From an uncultured Clostridia bacterium (GTDB taxonomy: Bacteria > Bacillota > Clostridia > Oscillospirales > Ruminococcaceae): a stretch of 38,724 bases of DNA. The stretch spans positions 1 to 38,724 of the forward strand of contig CALATN010000092.1 of NCBI GenBank assembly GCA_937891895.1, given 5' to 3'. The notes beneath the pieces are model-generated. The model ran no database searches. It saw only the letters and a list, made by a program, of their open reading frames with translations, and had not been told where the DNA came from. The position numbers and the translations under genes were made by a program. This document shows, piece by piece, positions 23,640 through 31,699 of this stretch. The stretch's first letter is position 1. Each line of letters starts with the position of its first letter.

Positions 23640-24080
23640 TGCACTCATAATGAAATGTTAATTTGATCTTGTGATATTTTTTATTTAAATCGTACTGCAT
23701 TTTTTTGCAAAAGTCAAGTGCCAAAAACTATCTCTAATATTTCAAAATTTCACATATAGTATTTAGTATCCTTATAGGTTAACTTTTTACTATAAGAATT
23801 TCTTATCCTAATCGTAAATTATATGGATAGAGATATAGAAATGTCATTACGCTACATACCTGATATATACAAGTAATTCCCTATACACTACTTTCCTTAT
23901 ATTGAGAGATTAATATATTATAATTCTATGTTAATTCACACCTATCAGATGAACCCCTTGATTGCCTAGTTCCTCTTATAATTATTATATATGTTATATA
24001 TAGTATGAAAATCATATCCATCCTTGCGGAACCGTTGAAGTTTCTATAAAAGTAATAAACATATATGTAAAAATACTGAA
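23640..24080. other. AT-rich gene-free region upstream of the Rep-like gene
   Basis: About 440 bases of very AT-rich DNA contain short inverted repeats, such as ATAAGAA/TTCTTAT at about 23793-23807, and several runs of the CCTTATA or TCTTATA kind. No gene, consensus promoter or tRNA is visible. Position just ahead of a replication-type gene makes it a candidate origin or control region of the element, without direct proof. Confidence 0.3.
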
Positions 24081-24093
24081 AGGAGAGTTGCGT

Positions 24094-25164
24094 ATGCAGC
24101 ACCAAAACTTTTCAATTACTAAGGATGGTTTCGGCATACATACCTTTGAACTTAATATGCTGTGCATAACAAATAAAAGACTCCGTAAGATTATGAAGCA
24201 TATTGCCAAGAATAATATCAACCACTTCAACATTCCCAATAGTAGGAATCTTGTTATCTACCCTTCACAGGAAGGCATGCGTGTTCATCTTATTTGTGCC
24301 CCTAATGGCATTAATGAGATAAAAGTTATCGTTTCACCTGCAAAGATTCTTGATGAAAATGCAGAACCAACAGCCATACTTACTAAAGGATGTGACTTTA
24401 ATCGACTCCATCAGCTTGTCAATTCTACGATTGCAGAAGCACTGGGAAAAGACTACCGCATGGATAGCTTCTATCTTTCCAGAATAGATTTATGTGTGAA
24501 TATAATGCTTTCGGAAACCTACTCAGCAGAACGATATATCAAACTTATCAAACGTTCTATGAAGTACAGTAAATATGATGAGGTGGACGAGTTTAATTCA
24601 GACAAGCCAAACTCTTATAACAAGAACAAGCATAGCTTTCGCATTAAAACTGGAATGTTGGTATTTACGGCATATGATAAGTACTTCCAGCTTGACGATA
24701 TCGGAAAGAATTATGATACTATGTCAAAAGGAATGTTGAGATTGGAGATAGCCGTCGATCGTGAGAATATCTGTAAAGCTGAAAGGACTTGCAACTTTAC
24801 GGAAAACATACATACGCTTGAAGGTTATGCTCAAGTAAGCCGTGATGTATTCATCGACTATATACAGAAACATTTCTGCAAGGGCAGTTATTACTGCCTC
24901 ACAGCTATGCGCAAGATGATCAATGAATCATCATTTTCACGCAAAACAAAATCAAATATGCTTACATTTGCCGAAAGCCAATTCTCACGTAAATCATTCA
25001 GATCTGCCAAGGAGCATATCATCAAGGAATTGGATTCTAAAAGTACATGCCGCAAGATTATGGAGCATTTTGAAATTCTCAATATGAATCCAATGTCCCT
25101 TGCTCACAGGGACAAGCACGGGGAAGAAGTTATCCCAGGACTTTACGAATTACTTGGTATATAA
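24094..25164 (+). CDS. Putative replication initiation protein of a mobile element
   Basis: The 356-aa protein starts at ATG 24094, 6 bases after AAAGGAGAG. I place it with Rep_trans-type replication initiators because of YLSRIDLCVNI near residue 130, FTAYDKYFQL near 195 and LRLEIAVDREN near 220. These resemble the conserved beta-strand motifs of rolling-circle initiators of plasmids and integrative elements. I could not assign the catalytic Tyr with certainty. The C-terminal third is basic. It lies 13 bases upstream of an excisionase-like gene and converges on the recombinase, so a role in element replication or excision fits. Confidence in the family is moderate. Confidence 0.6.
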   Translation: MQHQNFSITKDGFGIHTFELNMLCITNKRLRKIMKHIAKNNINHFNIPNSRNLVIYPSQEGMRVHLICAPNGINEIKVIVSPAKILDENAEPTAILTKGCDFNRLHQLVNSTIAEALGKDYRMDSFYLSRIDLCVNIMLSETYSAERYIKLIKRSMKYSKYDEVDEFNSDKPNSYNKNKHSFRIKTGMLVFTAYDKYFQLDDIGKNYDTMSKGMLRLEIAVDRENICKAERTCNFTENIHTLEGYAQVSRDVFIDYIQKHFCKGSYYCLTAMRKMINESSFSRKTKSNMLTFAESQFSRKSFRSAKEHIIKELDSKSTCRKIMEHFEILNMNPMSLAHRDKHGEEVIPGLYELLGI

Positions 25165-25177
25165 CAGGAGGAGTAAT

Positions 25178-25354
25178 ATGTCTGATAAGAAGTTCTACAC
25201 AGTTGCAGAGGCTGCGGAGTTCCTTGGTGTATCCACAGTAACCATGTATCATTACCTGCGTGACGGAGCAATTCAAGGAATAAAGGTCAATGACAAGACG
25301 TGGAAGATACCTGTCGAGCCGTTGCGAAAGATGGCAGGTATTGCAGATAAGTAA
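25178..25354 (+). CDS. Excisionase-like helix-turn-helix protein
   Basis: The 58-aa protein starts at ATG 25178 after AGGAGGAG. It is one MerR-type HTH of the excisionase family: YTVAEAAEFLGVSTVTMYHYLRDG, then IKVNDKTWKIPVEPLR. Such proteins direct recombinases toward excision or regulate element genes. It follows the Rep-like gene by 13 bases in the same operon and faces the serine recombinase. It resembles the HTH protein at 36117-36287 but is clearly distinct. Confidence 0.85.
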   Translation: MSDKKFYTVAEAAEFLGVSTVTMYHYLRDGAIQGIKVNDKTWKIPVEPLRKMAGIADK

Positions 25355-25360
25355 AAAATA

Positions 25361-25393
25361 ATACCGTTCCTGCCATATCAGCGGGAACGGTAT
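25361..25393. terminator. Bidirectional terminator
   Basis: ATACCGTTCC (25361-25370) pairs with GGAACGGTAT (25384-25393), with A-rich sequence before and T-containing sequence after. It separates the convergent HTH and recombinase genes. Confidence 0.75.
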
Positions 25394-25396
25394 CAA

Positions 25397-26929
25397 TTAA
25401 ACATCTTCAAGTGTTTCGGTAATATTGAAGTCACCATCGATGTTTATGTTAACGTCTATCCTGTCATTGTATATTACAATGGAATCGACATAATTGTCAA
25501 TTATAAGCTTTCGGTTTTCAAGGCTGCCATTGATAAGCATTGTCTTCGCTTGCTCAAAGGCTTCGTGGAGTTCGTCTTTATCTGCGTATCCGTTTTCGGC
25601 AAGCTTTATATTTATCTCTGTAAGCTCGCTCTGACACCTTTCTCTGTCCTTTTCAAATGCGGCAAGCTGTTCGGCAAGTGCCGCCGAACCTGTCTGTGCC
25701 ATTACTGTAACGATGTTTGCAATCTTTGCATTGAGGCTACTGATAGAGTTCTCACATAAGGATTTGAGTTTGATGAGTTCCTTATTGCGGCTCTCCGCAA
25801 ACTCGGTGTAGTGGAGAGAGATATCTTCAAACAGGCTTTCCTCAAAAATTCTGTCGGCAAGAAGCTTCAGTACCTTACTTTCAATCTCATCACAGCGTAT
25901 ACCTTTATTGCTGCAGTGGATAGATTTATTCTTGCGGCTACACCTGTATGAAACGTACTCAGGAAATCGGTTGGTTGCTTTCTGATAATTGCCTATATAC
26001 CTTGAACCGCACTCGCCGCAGATTATCTTGCCGCTGAGCAGGTAGCTTCGCTTTGCAGAAAATGAACCCGATGTCCTCTTACGCTTGTCAAACATTGCTT
26101 TGACCCTGTCGAACTTATCTCTTTCTACTATACAGGGTATCTTTCCCTCGATACGCACAATATCCTCATCGGCTTTGTGCTTTCGGGAGTTGAACTTGCC
26201 GTCAGCACCCTTTGCGGCTCTCATATTGAATATGTATACACCCGTATACTTCTCGTTGCAGAGTATATCCCGTATACTGCTTCGGCTGTATGCGTTGCCT
26301 GACTTGGTGCGGCAGTTGTGAGTATTCATATACTCGACGATTTCTTTGTAGCTTTTCCCCTCCAGGTACATATCGAAAATGCTTCTGACTATAAACGCTT
26401 CATTTTCGTTTATGACATACTGACGGGTAACTGGATCAACATCAAACCCCAACGGCGGCTTGCCGCCATTGTGACGACAGTTGTAAGCATTCTCCATAAG
26501 CCCTTTCATCGTTTCTCTTGAAAGGTTACGGCTGTAATATTCAGCCATACCCTCGAGCAGTGACTCAAGGATAATACTTTCGGGTGTGTTGTCGAAGTTC
26601 TCAAGTACAGATACCACACGTATACCTGCCTTTTTAAGAGTATGCTTGTACACTGCGCTGTCATATCTGTCACGAGAGAATCTGTCAAGCTTGTGTACGA
26701 TCACCGCTTCTACATTAAGAAGCGGTGCCTCGTGTATGAGTTTCTGAAACTCGGGACGGTTGTCCGTGGTTGCAGACCTTGCGGAGTCAGCATAGAACTG
26801 TACAATTTCGTACCCCTCACGCTCCGCAAATGATTTGATCGCACGTTTCTGAGCGTCAATGCTCTCCTCACGCTGATTACTGCTGCTGAAACGTGCATAA
26901 GCAACAGCCCTTTTCAAACGCTCGGACAT
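25397..26929 (-). CDS. Large serine recombinase
   Basis: The 510-aa protein has the resolvase catalytic domain at about 1-145, with VAYARFSSSNQ carrying the nucleophilic Ser and VHKLDRFSRDRYD carrying the essential Arg pair. The recombinase domain (about 160-270) includes GGKPPLGFDVD. The zinc ribbon (about 290-350) has CGECGSRY and a C-x-C pair. A coiled coil (about 370-450) and a beta-rich tail follow. Such enzymes integrate and excise phages and integrative elements at specific att sites. It is transcribed with a 44-codon gene whose stop codon abuts its ATG. Confidence 0.95.
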   Translation of the reverse strand: MSERLKRAVAYARFSSSNQREESIDAQKRAIKSFAEREGYEIVQFYADSARSATTDNRPEFQKLIHEAPLLNVEAVIVHKLDRFSRDRYDSAVYKHTLKKAGIRVVSVLENFDNTPESIILESLLEGMAEYYSRNLSRETMKGLMENAYNCRHNGGKPPLGFDVDPVTRQYVINENEAFIVRSIFDMYLEGKSYKEIVEYMNTHNCRTKSGNAYSRSSIRDILCNEKYTGVYIFNMRAAKGADGKFNSRKHKADEDIVRIEGKIPCIVERDKFDRVKAMFDKRKRTSGSFSAKRSYLLSGKIICGECGSRYIGNYQKATNRFPEYVSYRCSRKNKSIHCSNKGIRCDEIESKVLKLLADRIFEESLFEDISLHYTEFAESRNKELIKLKSLCENSISSLNAKIANIVTVMAQTGSAALAEQLAAFEKDRERCQSELTEINIKLAENGYADKDELHEAFEQAKTMLINGSLENRKLIIDNYVDSIVIYNDRIDVNINIDGDFNITETLEDV

Positions 26930-27064
26930 TTACCTGCTCCCCTCCTTCTTGATCTTGTTAAGAACGGAGTAGACGCAAAGAAGAGCAATGTCTTCCTTGA
27001 CTTTCTTTGGCACAGGCTTACCTGTGGCTGTGACCTTAATAGGTCTTTCGATAGTTGAAGTCAT
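26930..27064 (-). CDS. 44-aa protein coupled to the serine recombinase
   Basis: The ORF starts at ATG 27064 with a clear AAAGGAGG site and ends in TAA immediately followed by the recombinase ATG. The peptide is basic and Lys-rich, with a VKEDIALLCVYSVLNKIKKEG helix at its end. I do not recognise it. Direct abutment suggests translational coupling and a helper or control role for the recombinase. Confidence 0.7.
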   Translation of the reverse strand: MTSTIERPIKVTATGKPVPKKVKEDIALLCVYSVLNKIKKEGSR

Positions 27065-27114
27065 AATAATAGCCTCCTTTTGTAGTGGGGTCTTTGGTAT
27101 AATATATACCTGAG

Positions 27115-27207
27115 TTGTCGAGGACGACAATTTTTATGACAATTTCTGCAACGTTCTTGTCGTTGCTCAAACGGCGCAATATCGACGTTTGAGATAGGTT
27201 ACGACAA
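27115..27207. repeat. Cluster of TTGTCG/CGACAA inverted repeats
   Basis: TTGTCG-AGGA-CGACAA lies at 27115-27130. A larger nested structure has TTGTCGT (27157-27163), CTCAAACG (27166-27173), CGTTTGAG (27186-27193) and ACGACAA (27201-27207). It sits in the leader of the recombinase unit and reaches the end of the 27199 gene. It could be an operator or part of an attachment site. Confidence 0.6.
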
Positions 27208-28242
27208 AAAGACAGATTTTGGTGTAAAAATCATATGGGTTTCATTAGCATATCCTGTGGTAGTGGATGTATTATCAATGACTTTATACAGTTCGCGTAA
27301 AAACATAGGAGTACAGAAGCAACGATGGTTCGGTCTAAATAAATTTATAACCTCAGTGCAATTAAATTCCATAATGCATTTAAAAATGTCATATTTGGAT
27401 TCATCTGTGTCATAGTCATAACAATCATAATCGTTATAGTCATTAATAGTGTACTCAAAGATATCGTCTTCTTCCTCATCATCAACAGACTCTAGAATCT
27501 CATTTAGCAATTCGTCATCTTCATCATCATTACCATACTCTTCGTAATCGTTGTCGAAAGAATCGTAATAATATGATGTTTTTTCATCTTGCTGTTTTTC
27601 AGTGGATAATATACCGTTATAAATTTCAGACAATTCTTGTTCTGAAATGGTTTTGTCGTTAAGAATGGCAATTCGTTGTAGAGCAAGAGTCAACAAGTAA
27701 AAGTAACACCTGTTATCTTCCTTGAGGGCAAATTTATTTATAAAACTATCAAGTTCCTTAATAGCTATACTGAGTTCTTCAACCTTTTTTGTTGAATAAA
27801 TATATGCATAATCTGCAAAAAGCCTATAATGTTCGTTTTCTGTCCGATCATAAATCCTTTTTGCTATCTTCTTCAATAGTTTTGTTTTGTAGTCAGGCTG
27901 TATCTTATCAGACATAACATATTCTAACCTTACAAAAATATCAACTAATGTTTTCTTTCGAGAGATACCTTCAATAAGAGGCATAGCAATATTTACTATT
28001 GCTTCATCATCTTTTTGAGAAAGATTGTTATAGCATAAAATATAGTACTCAAAAAATTTGTCATTTGGAACCCAAACGGCATTATCCGTCAAAAATTCAC
28101 ATATTCGTTTCGGCCTATTGGAGTTATCTGTAATAAATCCCTTTATCAGCAAATCTGTTTCCGTTTCTGTAGAAAGAGTAAATTCTTTAAAATAATCAAA
28201 TTCATTAATTTTAGCAAGATTGAATGTGTTTTTCTTATTCAT
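27199..28242 (-). CDS. Unknown protein with a strongly acidic segment
   Basis: I do not recognise this 347-aa protein. It starts at ATG 28242 with AAGGAG, overlapping the end of the upstream ATPase gene by 8 bases, so the two are coupled. The first 210 residues look helical, of repeat or TPR-like character. Residues about 228-282 are extremely acidic (runs of Asp and Glu broken by Tyr and Asn), followed by a Cys-containing C-terminal part with FRPNHRCFCTPMF. Such acidic stretches occur in nucleic-acid mimics and in chaperone-like regulators. With the ATPase it forms a unit beside a restriction operon, so a defence role is possible but unproven. AT-rich codon use points to transfer. Confidence 0.75.
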   Translation of the reverse strand: MNKKNTFNLAKINEFDYFKEFTLSTETETDLLIKGFITDNSNRPKRICEFLTDNAVWVPNDKFFEYYILCYNNLSQKDDEAIVNIAMPLIEGISRKKTLVDIFVRLEYVMSDKIQPDYKTKLLKKIAKRIYDRTENEHYRLFADYAYIYSTKKVEELSIAIKELDSFINKFALKEDNRCYFYLLTLALQRIAILNDKTISEQELSEIYNGILSTEKQQDEKTSYYYDSFDNDYEEYGNDDEDDELLNEILESVDDEEEDDIFEYTINDYNDYDCYDYDTDESKYDIFKCIMEFNCTEVINLFRPNHRCFCTPMFLRELYKVIDNTSTTTGYANETHMIFTPKSVFLS

Positions 28243-30052
28243 AATAATTCTCCTTATTAAATTCATATTTTATTTTTAGAATCCTTGTATCTATATCATT
28301 GACTTTAAGTTGATGATGGTTAGAATCCCAACTGTCAAGAACGTTTTCTGTCCTTGGATCTAAAATGCATCCCATCACCAATAGGGCATTAATAATTTCC
28401 TTGTCACAAATAGCTTGACCAGGTAATTTGCTTTTCACAGAATTCATGAAGCCTTTCTTTTGTGATGTTACCATCATAATAACATTTTTATTGTAATAAG
28501 CTAAAACATTTTCACCAGATGTCTTGACATTTGATGGACTCCCTACACTTTCAAAGGTTCCAAGTTGTCCTGAATATACAAGTTCGCTCAACGCTTCTTT
28601 TATGTAGTATTCTAATGATTGTTCGTTGAGTTTTTCGTACTGACTATCCGCAGATTTCTTCAGCTCTTGTTTTATTCCAGCCCTCAATGCACTTATTTCT
28701 GCGTCAGATAAATCTATTAGCTTTAGGAAGTCCGTAATAAAATCAAACCAACATATCATATGCGCGTGATTATCAACTACCCTTGCATAATCTAATTCAA
28801 CGTAGTCTTCATAAACTTCATTCAGTGCCTGATCATACCCTTGTGACAAAGTAGGGATGTCAGTTATTAGATCTTTTTGACATTCAAGCTTTGTAACAAG
28901 CCATTTTAGATAAGTGGTATAGAATGTTTTTCTTTGAGATGTCAACTGTACAACCTGCTCTGTCAATTTAAAATTTGTTTCTCCACGCTGAAGTTTGATA
29001 GGCATAAGTCTTAAAACCGACGATTCAATTTTTGAAAACAAATCTTCACCGGTAGCAACTACCCAGACATTGGTTTCGTCAAATTTCTTATATGCAGTCA
29101 TTTTTTCTGCACCGTTATCACCGTACGTTCTGATTATTGCTTCAAGTTTTTTCAAGTCTGCCTTAGAGCAATTACTTAAAGTTTCATGGCTCATATCATC
29201 TATAAGATAAATTCCACCATATAATTTAGAAATGTGACGTGGAATTGCTGCAATAGTTGCATTACCTATTTCGACGTATCTGCCATCAGAATATCCGTCA
29301 TAAAAGGCTTTGCACAGTGTAGTCTTCCCAGAACCACTTTTGCCGTATATGTATGGGACTACTGTTGGCAAGCATTTTCGCCTCGCATAGGGTTCAAGCT
29401 TTTTTATTATTTCAAAGGATAGACCAATAAATTGAATCATCAATAATAACATAGCTTTGTCTTTAGGGCAACAGTCAAGGAATAGCTTAAACATCTTTTT
29501 ACTGATTTCCCTTTCTTCTTGCGATGCACTTAACACTTTACCAACAGGGATTTTAGTTTCCTTGTAAATAAGGTGTTTGTGGTCAAAGGTAAGACCTTCT
29601 CCGATATACTGTTTAGAAGTAATAGTAATATTTGTAGACAACAATTCAAAAATATCGAGCAAGATGTTACAATGTTTCAACGGTATAATACCATCATAAA
29701 CTTTATCAAGTTTTTTTCTGAAAGGACGATAGTCAAGTTCGGAACTGTCAAAAGTTACCTGTTCACATGTAAGATCTGCATATATAATGCAAGCGTTAAT
29801 GTGCTTGTTGAAGTTACTTTCAGTTTTGATGTGGATATGCGTTATATCTGTTGGAACAATTATAATTTTACTAAAAATTGTTTCTTTGCCTCGAGATATT
29901 TTAAAATGGTCATCTCTTTTCTGACGCTTAACCTCAATCTGATATTGCAGCAGTTTTTTCTTAGCTTTCTTTGCAACAGATTTAAAACTTTTAGTAATAT
30001 CATTTTTATTAAGAGGAAGATCTTTGATTGATTTTGGGTATGTAGGATTCAT
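28235..30052 (-). CDS. P-loop ATPase, possibly primase/helicase-like (DUF927-type)
   Basis: The 605-aa protein starts at ATG 30052 after GGAGAGGGG. The N-terminus is basic (about 1-60, Lys-rich). The P-loop domain has Walker A IYGKSGSGKTTL at residues 235-246, Walker B IYLIDDMSHE near 282 and WVVATGEDLF near 330, which could be sensor 1. The C-terminal 220 residues look helical. The order resembles DUF927-type and SF3-like helicases of mobile elements, but similarity is weak and the family is uncertain. It may replicate the element, or act with the acidic partner as an anti-phage ATPase. It is separated from the restriction operon by a terminator. Confidence 0.7.
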   Translation of the reverse strand: MNPTYPKSIKDLPLNKNDITKSFKSVAKKAKKKLLQYQIEVKRQKRDDHFKISRGKETIFSKIIIVPTDITHIHIKTESNFNKHINACIIYADLTCEQVTFDSSELDYRPFRKKLDKVYDGIIPLKHCNILLDIFELLSTNITITSKQYIGEGLTFDHKHLIYKETKIPVGKVLSASQEEREISKKMFKLFLDCCPKDKAMLLLMIQFIGLSFEIIKKLEPYARRKCLPTVVPYIYGKSGSGKTTLCKAFYDGYSDGRYVEIGNATIAAIPRHISKLYGGIYLIDDMSHETLSNCSKADLKKLEAIIRTYGDNGAEKMTAYKKFDETNVWVVATGEDLFSKIESSVLRLMPIKLQRGETNFKLTEQVVQLTSQRKTFYTTYLKWLVTKLECQKDLITDIPTLSQGYDQALNEVYEDYVELDYARVVDNHAHMICWFDFITDFLKLIDLSDAEISALRAGIKQELKKSADSQYEKLNEQSLEYYIKEALSELVYSGQLGTFESVGSPSNVKTSGENVLAYYNKNVIMMVTSQKKGFMNSVKSKLPGQAICDKEIINALLVMGCILDPRTENVLDSWDSNHHQLKVNDIDTRILKIKYEFNKENYYE

Positions 30053-30180
30053 GATTTTCGCCCCTCTCCTTTTTTATTATAATTATATATTCTTATGCTC
30101 TAAAATCATAGGGACATATTTAAAAAATGTTTTTGCCCCCTCAATTTAACATGTTATTGATTAAAAATCGCCACTAAAAC

Positions 30181-30222
30181 AAAATTCCCGTAAGACACTG
30201 TTATGTGTCTTACGGGAATTTT
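30181..30222 (-). terminator. Terminator of the restriction-modification operon
   Basis: A perfect 18-bp stem: arms 30181-30198 and 30205-30222 with TGTTAT between. On the minus strand TTTTGTTTT follows. It lies 4 bases past the end of the nuclease gene. Confidence 0.93.
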
Positions 30223-30226
30223 ACTT

Positions 30227-31699
30227 TCACAACTTTAAAAATTTTATATCTATTTTCTTGTTTCTAATATAAAATTGATACATTATTTTTGCTGGTACAA
30301 GCCGTATTTTTATATCTTGCAAATGCATATTGCTTAACATAGCAAGTGATACCCAACCCTTTTCAATTACTTCCATGGAGGCGGTTGGCATAAGAAAACA
30401 ATTTTTTATTGTATTAATGTTATGGGCTTCTATAAACTCCTTATAAGCTAATTGATAAAGATATTGTTTGGTTATTGATTCTATTCCAGGTTGACCACAT
30501 AGCTTTTGGTTGTACTCTAATTGAATATTATAATATTTGGCATCAAAAATGATAAACTGATATTCACCATCGATATTTACAATAGAAATAAGATCTGGAA
30601 TTAGAGTATCTTCTGCTTGTTTTGTAAATGTTTTACCGTTAGGTGCTATTCCAGACCATTGTGGCCTGTCTATCAGATCAATAAGTTTTGTATGCCGAAA
30701 ATTATGATATTTTTTTGCTAGAGGTATCGGTAACTGCAATCCTCCAATTGGTTTCTGTAATTGATTATCCAATACTTCAGAGCAAACATCTTCCCATACA
30801 AGGTTAAAACTATTTGTGCCAAACATGCTAAAACAATTCAAATCATCCAACGTATTGCTGTTAGCTATATATGCATATAACGTTTTTAATAAAAGTTGTT
30901 TCCGCGTATTGAACTGAACATTGAGTTCTTTACTAATGCGATCCAGAATATATTCTTTGTCACCAAAATCCTCAATTTGTTCATCAGAAATTTCAACACC
31001 CATAATATCAAATAAATCTAATAAATCCGCATCCTTCAATTCATCTGTACATCGGCTAAGTATGCATTCGTGCAAACGCTTGAAGTAATCATAATCATCA
31101 TTCACTCGTTTTATAGTCAATAATTCTGGATAATATGGTCGATTGTTACTGATAACTGCAAAAGTTTCATTGATTGTTTTATCCCAAAAAATTTCACCAT
31201 CACCATTAGATTCGATAATACTTTGGACGTTAGTATAAATACCGTATTCATAATAATCTTGAAGAAGGAATAGCATAACAGCAAGCATATTGAACGCACT
31301 GCTATCAGCAGTATTATTATACATACGAATTATCTGTTCCTTAGAATTATATTTTTCAAGAACTTTAAGAACTAACTGTAACTCCTCTTTAAGATTATCG
31401 TTATCACTCAGATATTTAGGATAACACTTCAATACATGTCCTTCAACAGTTATAACACCTACAAATGTAAATACATATAGGTATTCGTTCTCACCTGCAT
31501 TAACATCTGCAATTTCAATATCAGAATCTACCAAATCCGTAATATCTTTCTGAGTATTATTTGCTTTTACAGCTTTCAATACACCATATTCCTTTAATCG
31601 CTTTAGAATATGAATGGCTTTTTTCTCTGAACACTGTAGTTTATTAATTAATTCTTCTTGGGTGTAGCGTTTTTGTTCTTGTAAAAACATTGAAATCAT
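30227..31699 (-). CDS. LlaJI-family restriction endonuclease subunit (R2, McrC-like)
   Basis: The 490-aa protein matches LlaJI-type restriction subunits. The N-terminal part (about 1-60) looks like a winged helix, with YTQEELINKLQCSEKKAIHIL. A central helical region follows. The PD-(D/E)xK nuclease core is near residues 385-430: DTLIPDLISIV gives the first Asp and QFIIFDAKYYN the D-x-K. It is a partner of the AAA protein encoded upstream, as McrC is of McrB. ATGA overlap with that gene indicates coupling. It is the last gene of the four-gene operon. Cutting by this type needs NTP hydrolysis by the partner. Confidence 0.85.
   Translation of the reverse strand: MISMFLQEQKRYTQEELINKLQCSEKKAIHILKRLKEYGVLKAVKANNTQKDITDLVDSDIEIADVNAGENEYLYVFTFVGVITVEGHVLKCYPKYLSDNDNLKEELQLVLKVLEKYNSKEQIIRMYNNTADSSAFNMLAVMLFLLQDYYEYGIYTNVQSIIESNGDGEIFWDKTINETFAVISNNRPYYPELLTIKRVNDDYDYFKRLHECILSRCTDELKDADLLDLFDIMGVEISDEQIEDFGDKEYILDRISKELNVQFNTRKQLLLKTLYAYIANSNTLDDLNCFSMFGTNSFNLVWEDVCSEVLDNQLQKPIGGLQLPIPLAKKYHNFRHTKLIDLIDRPQWSGIAPNGKTFTKQAEDTLIPDLISIVNIDGEYQFIIFDAKYYNIQLEYNQKLCGQPGIESITKQYLYQLAYKEFIEAHNINTIKNCFLMPTASMEVIEKGWVSLAMLSNMHLQDIKIRLVPAKIMYQFYIRNKKIDIKFLKL

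Larger units (their letters stand above)
23640..27210. mobile_element. Integrative element module (Rep-like, HTH, serine recombinase)
   Basis: A Rep-like gene, excisionase-like gene and large serine recombinase lie together, with an AT-rich possible origin on one side and an inverted-repeat cluster on the other. The true element is probably larger and may include the flanking cargo; its ends could not be fixed, because no matching direct repeat was found by eye. No conjugation genes are visible, so any transfer would need a helper. Confidence 0.6.
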
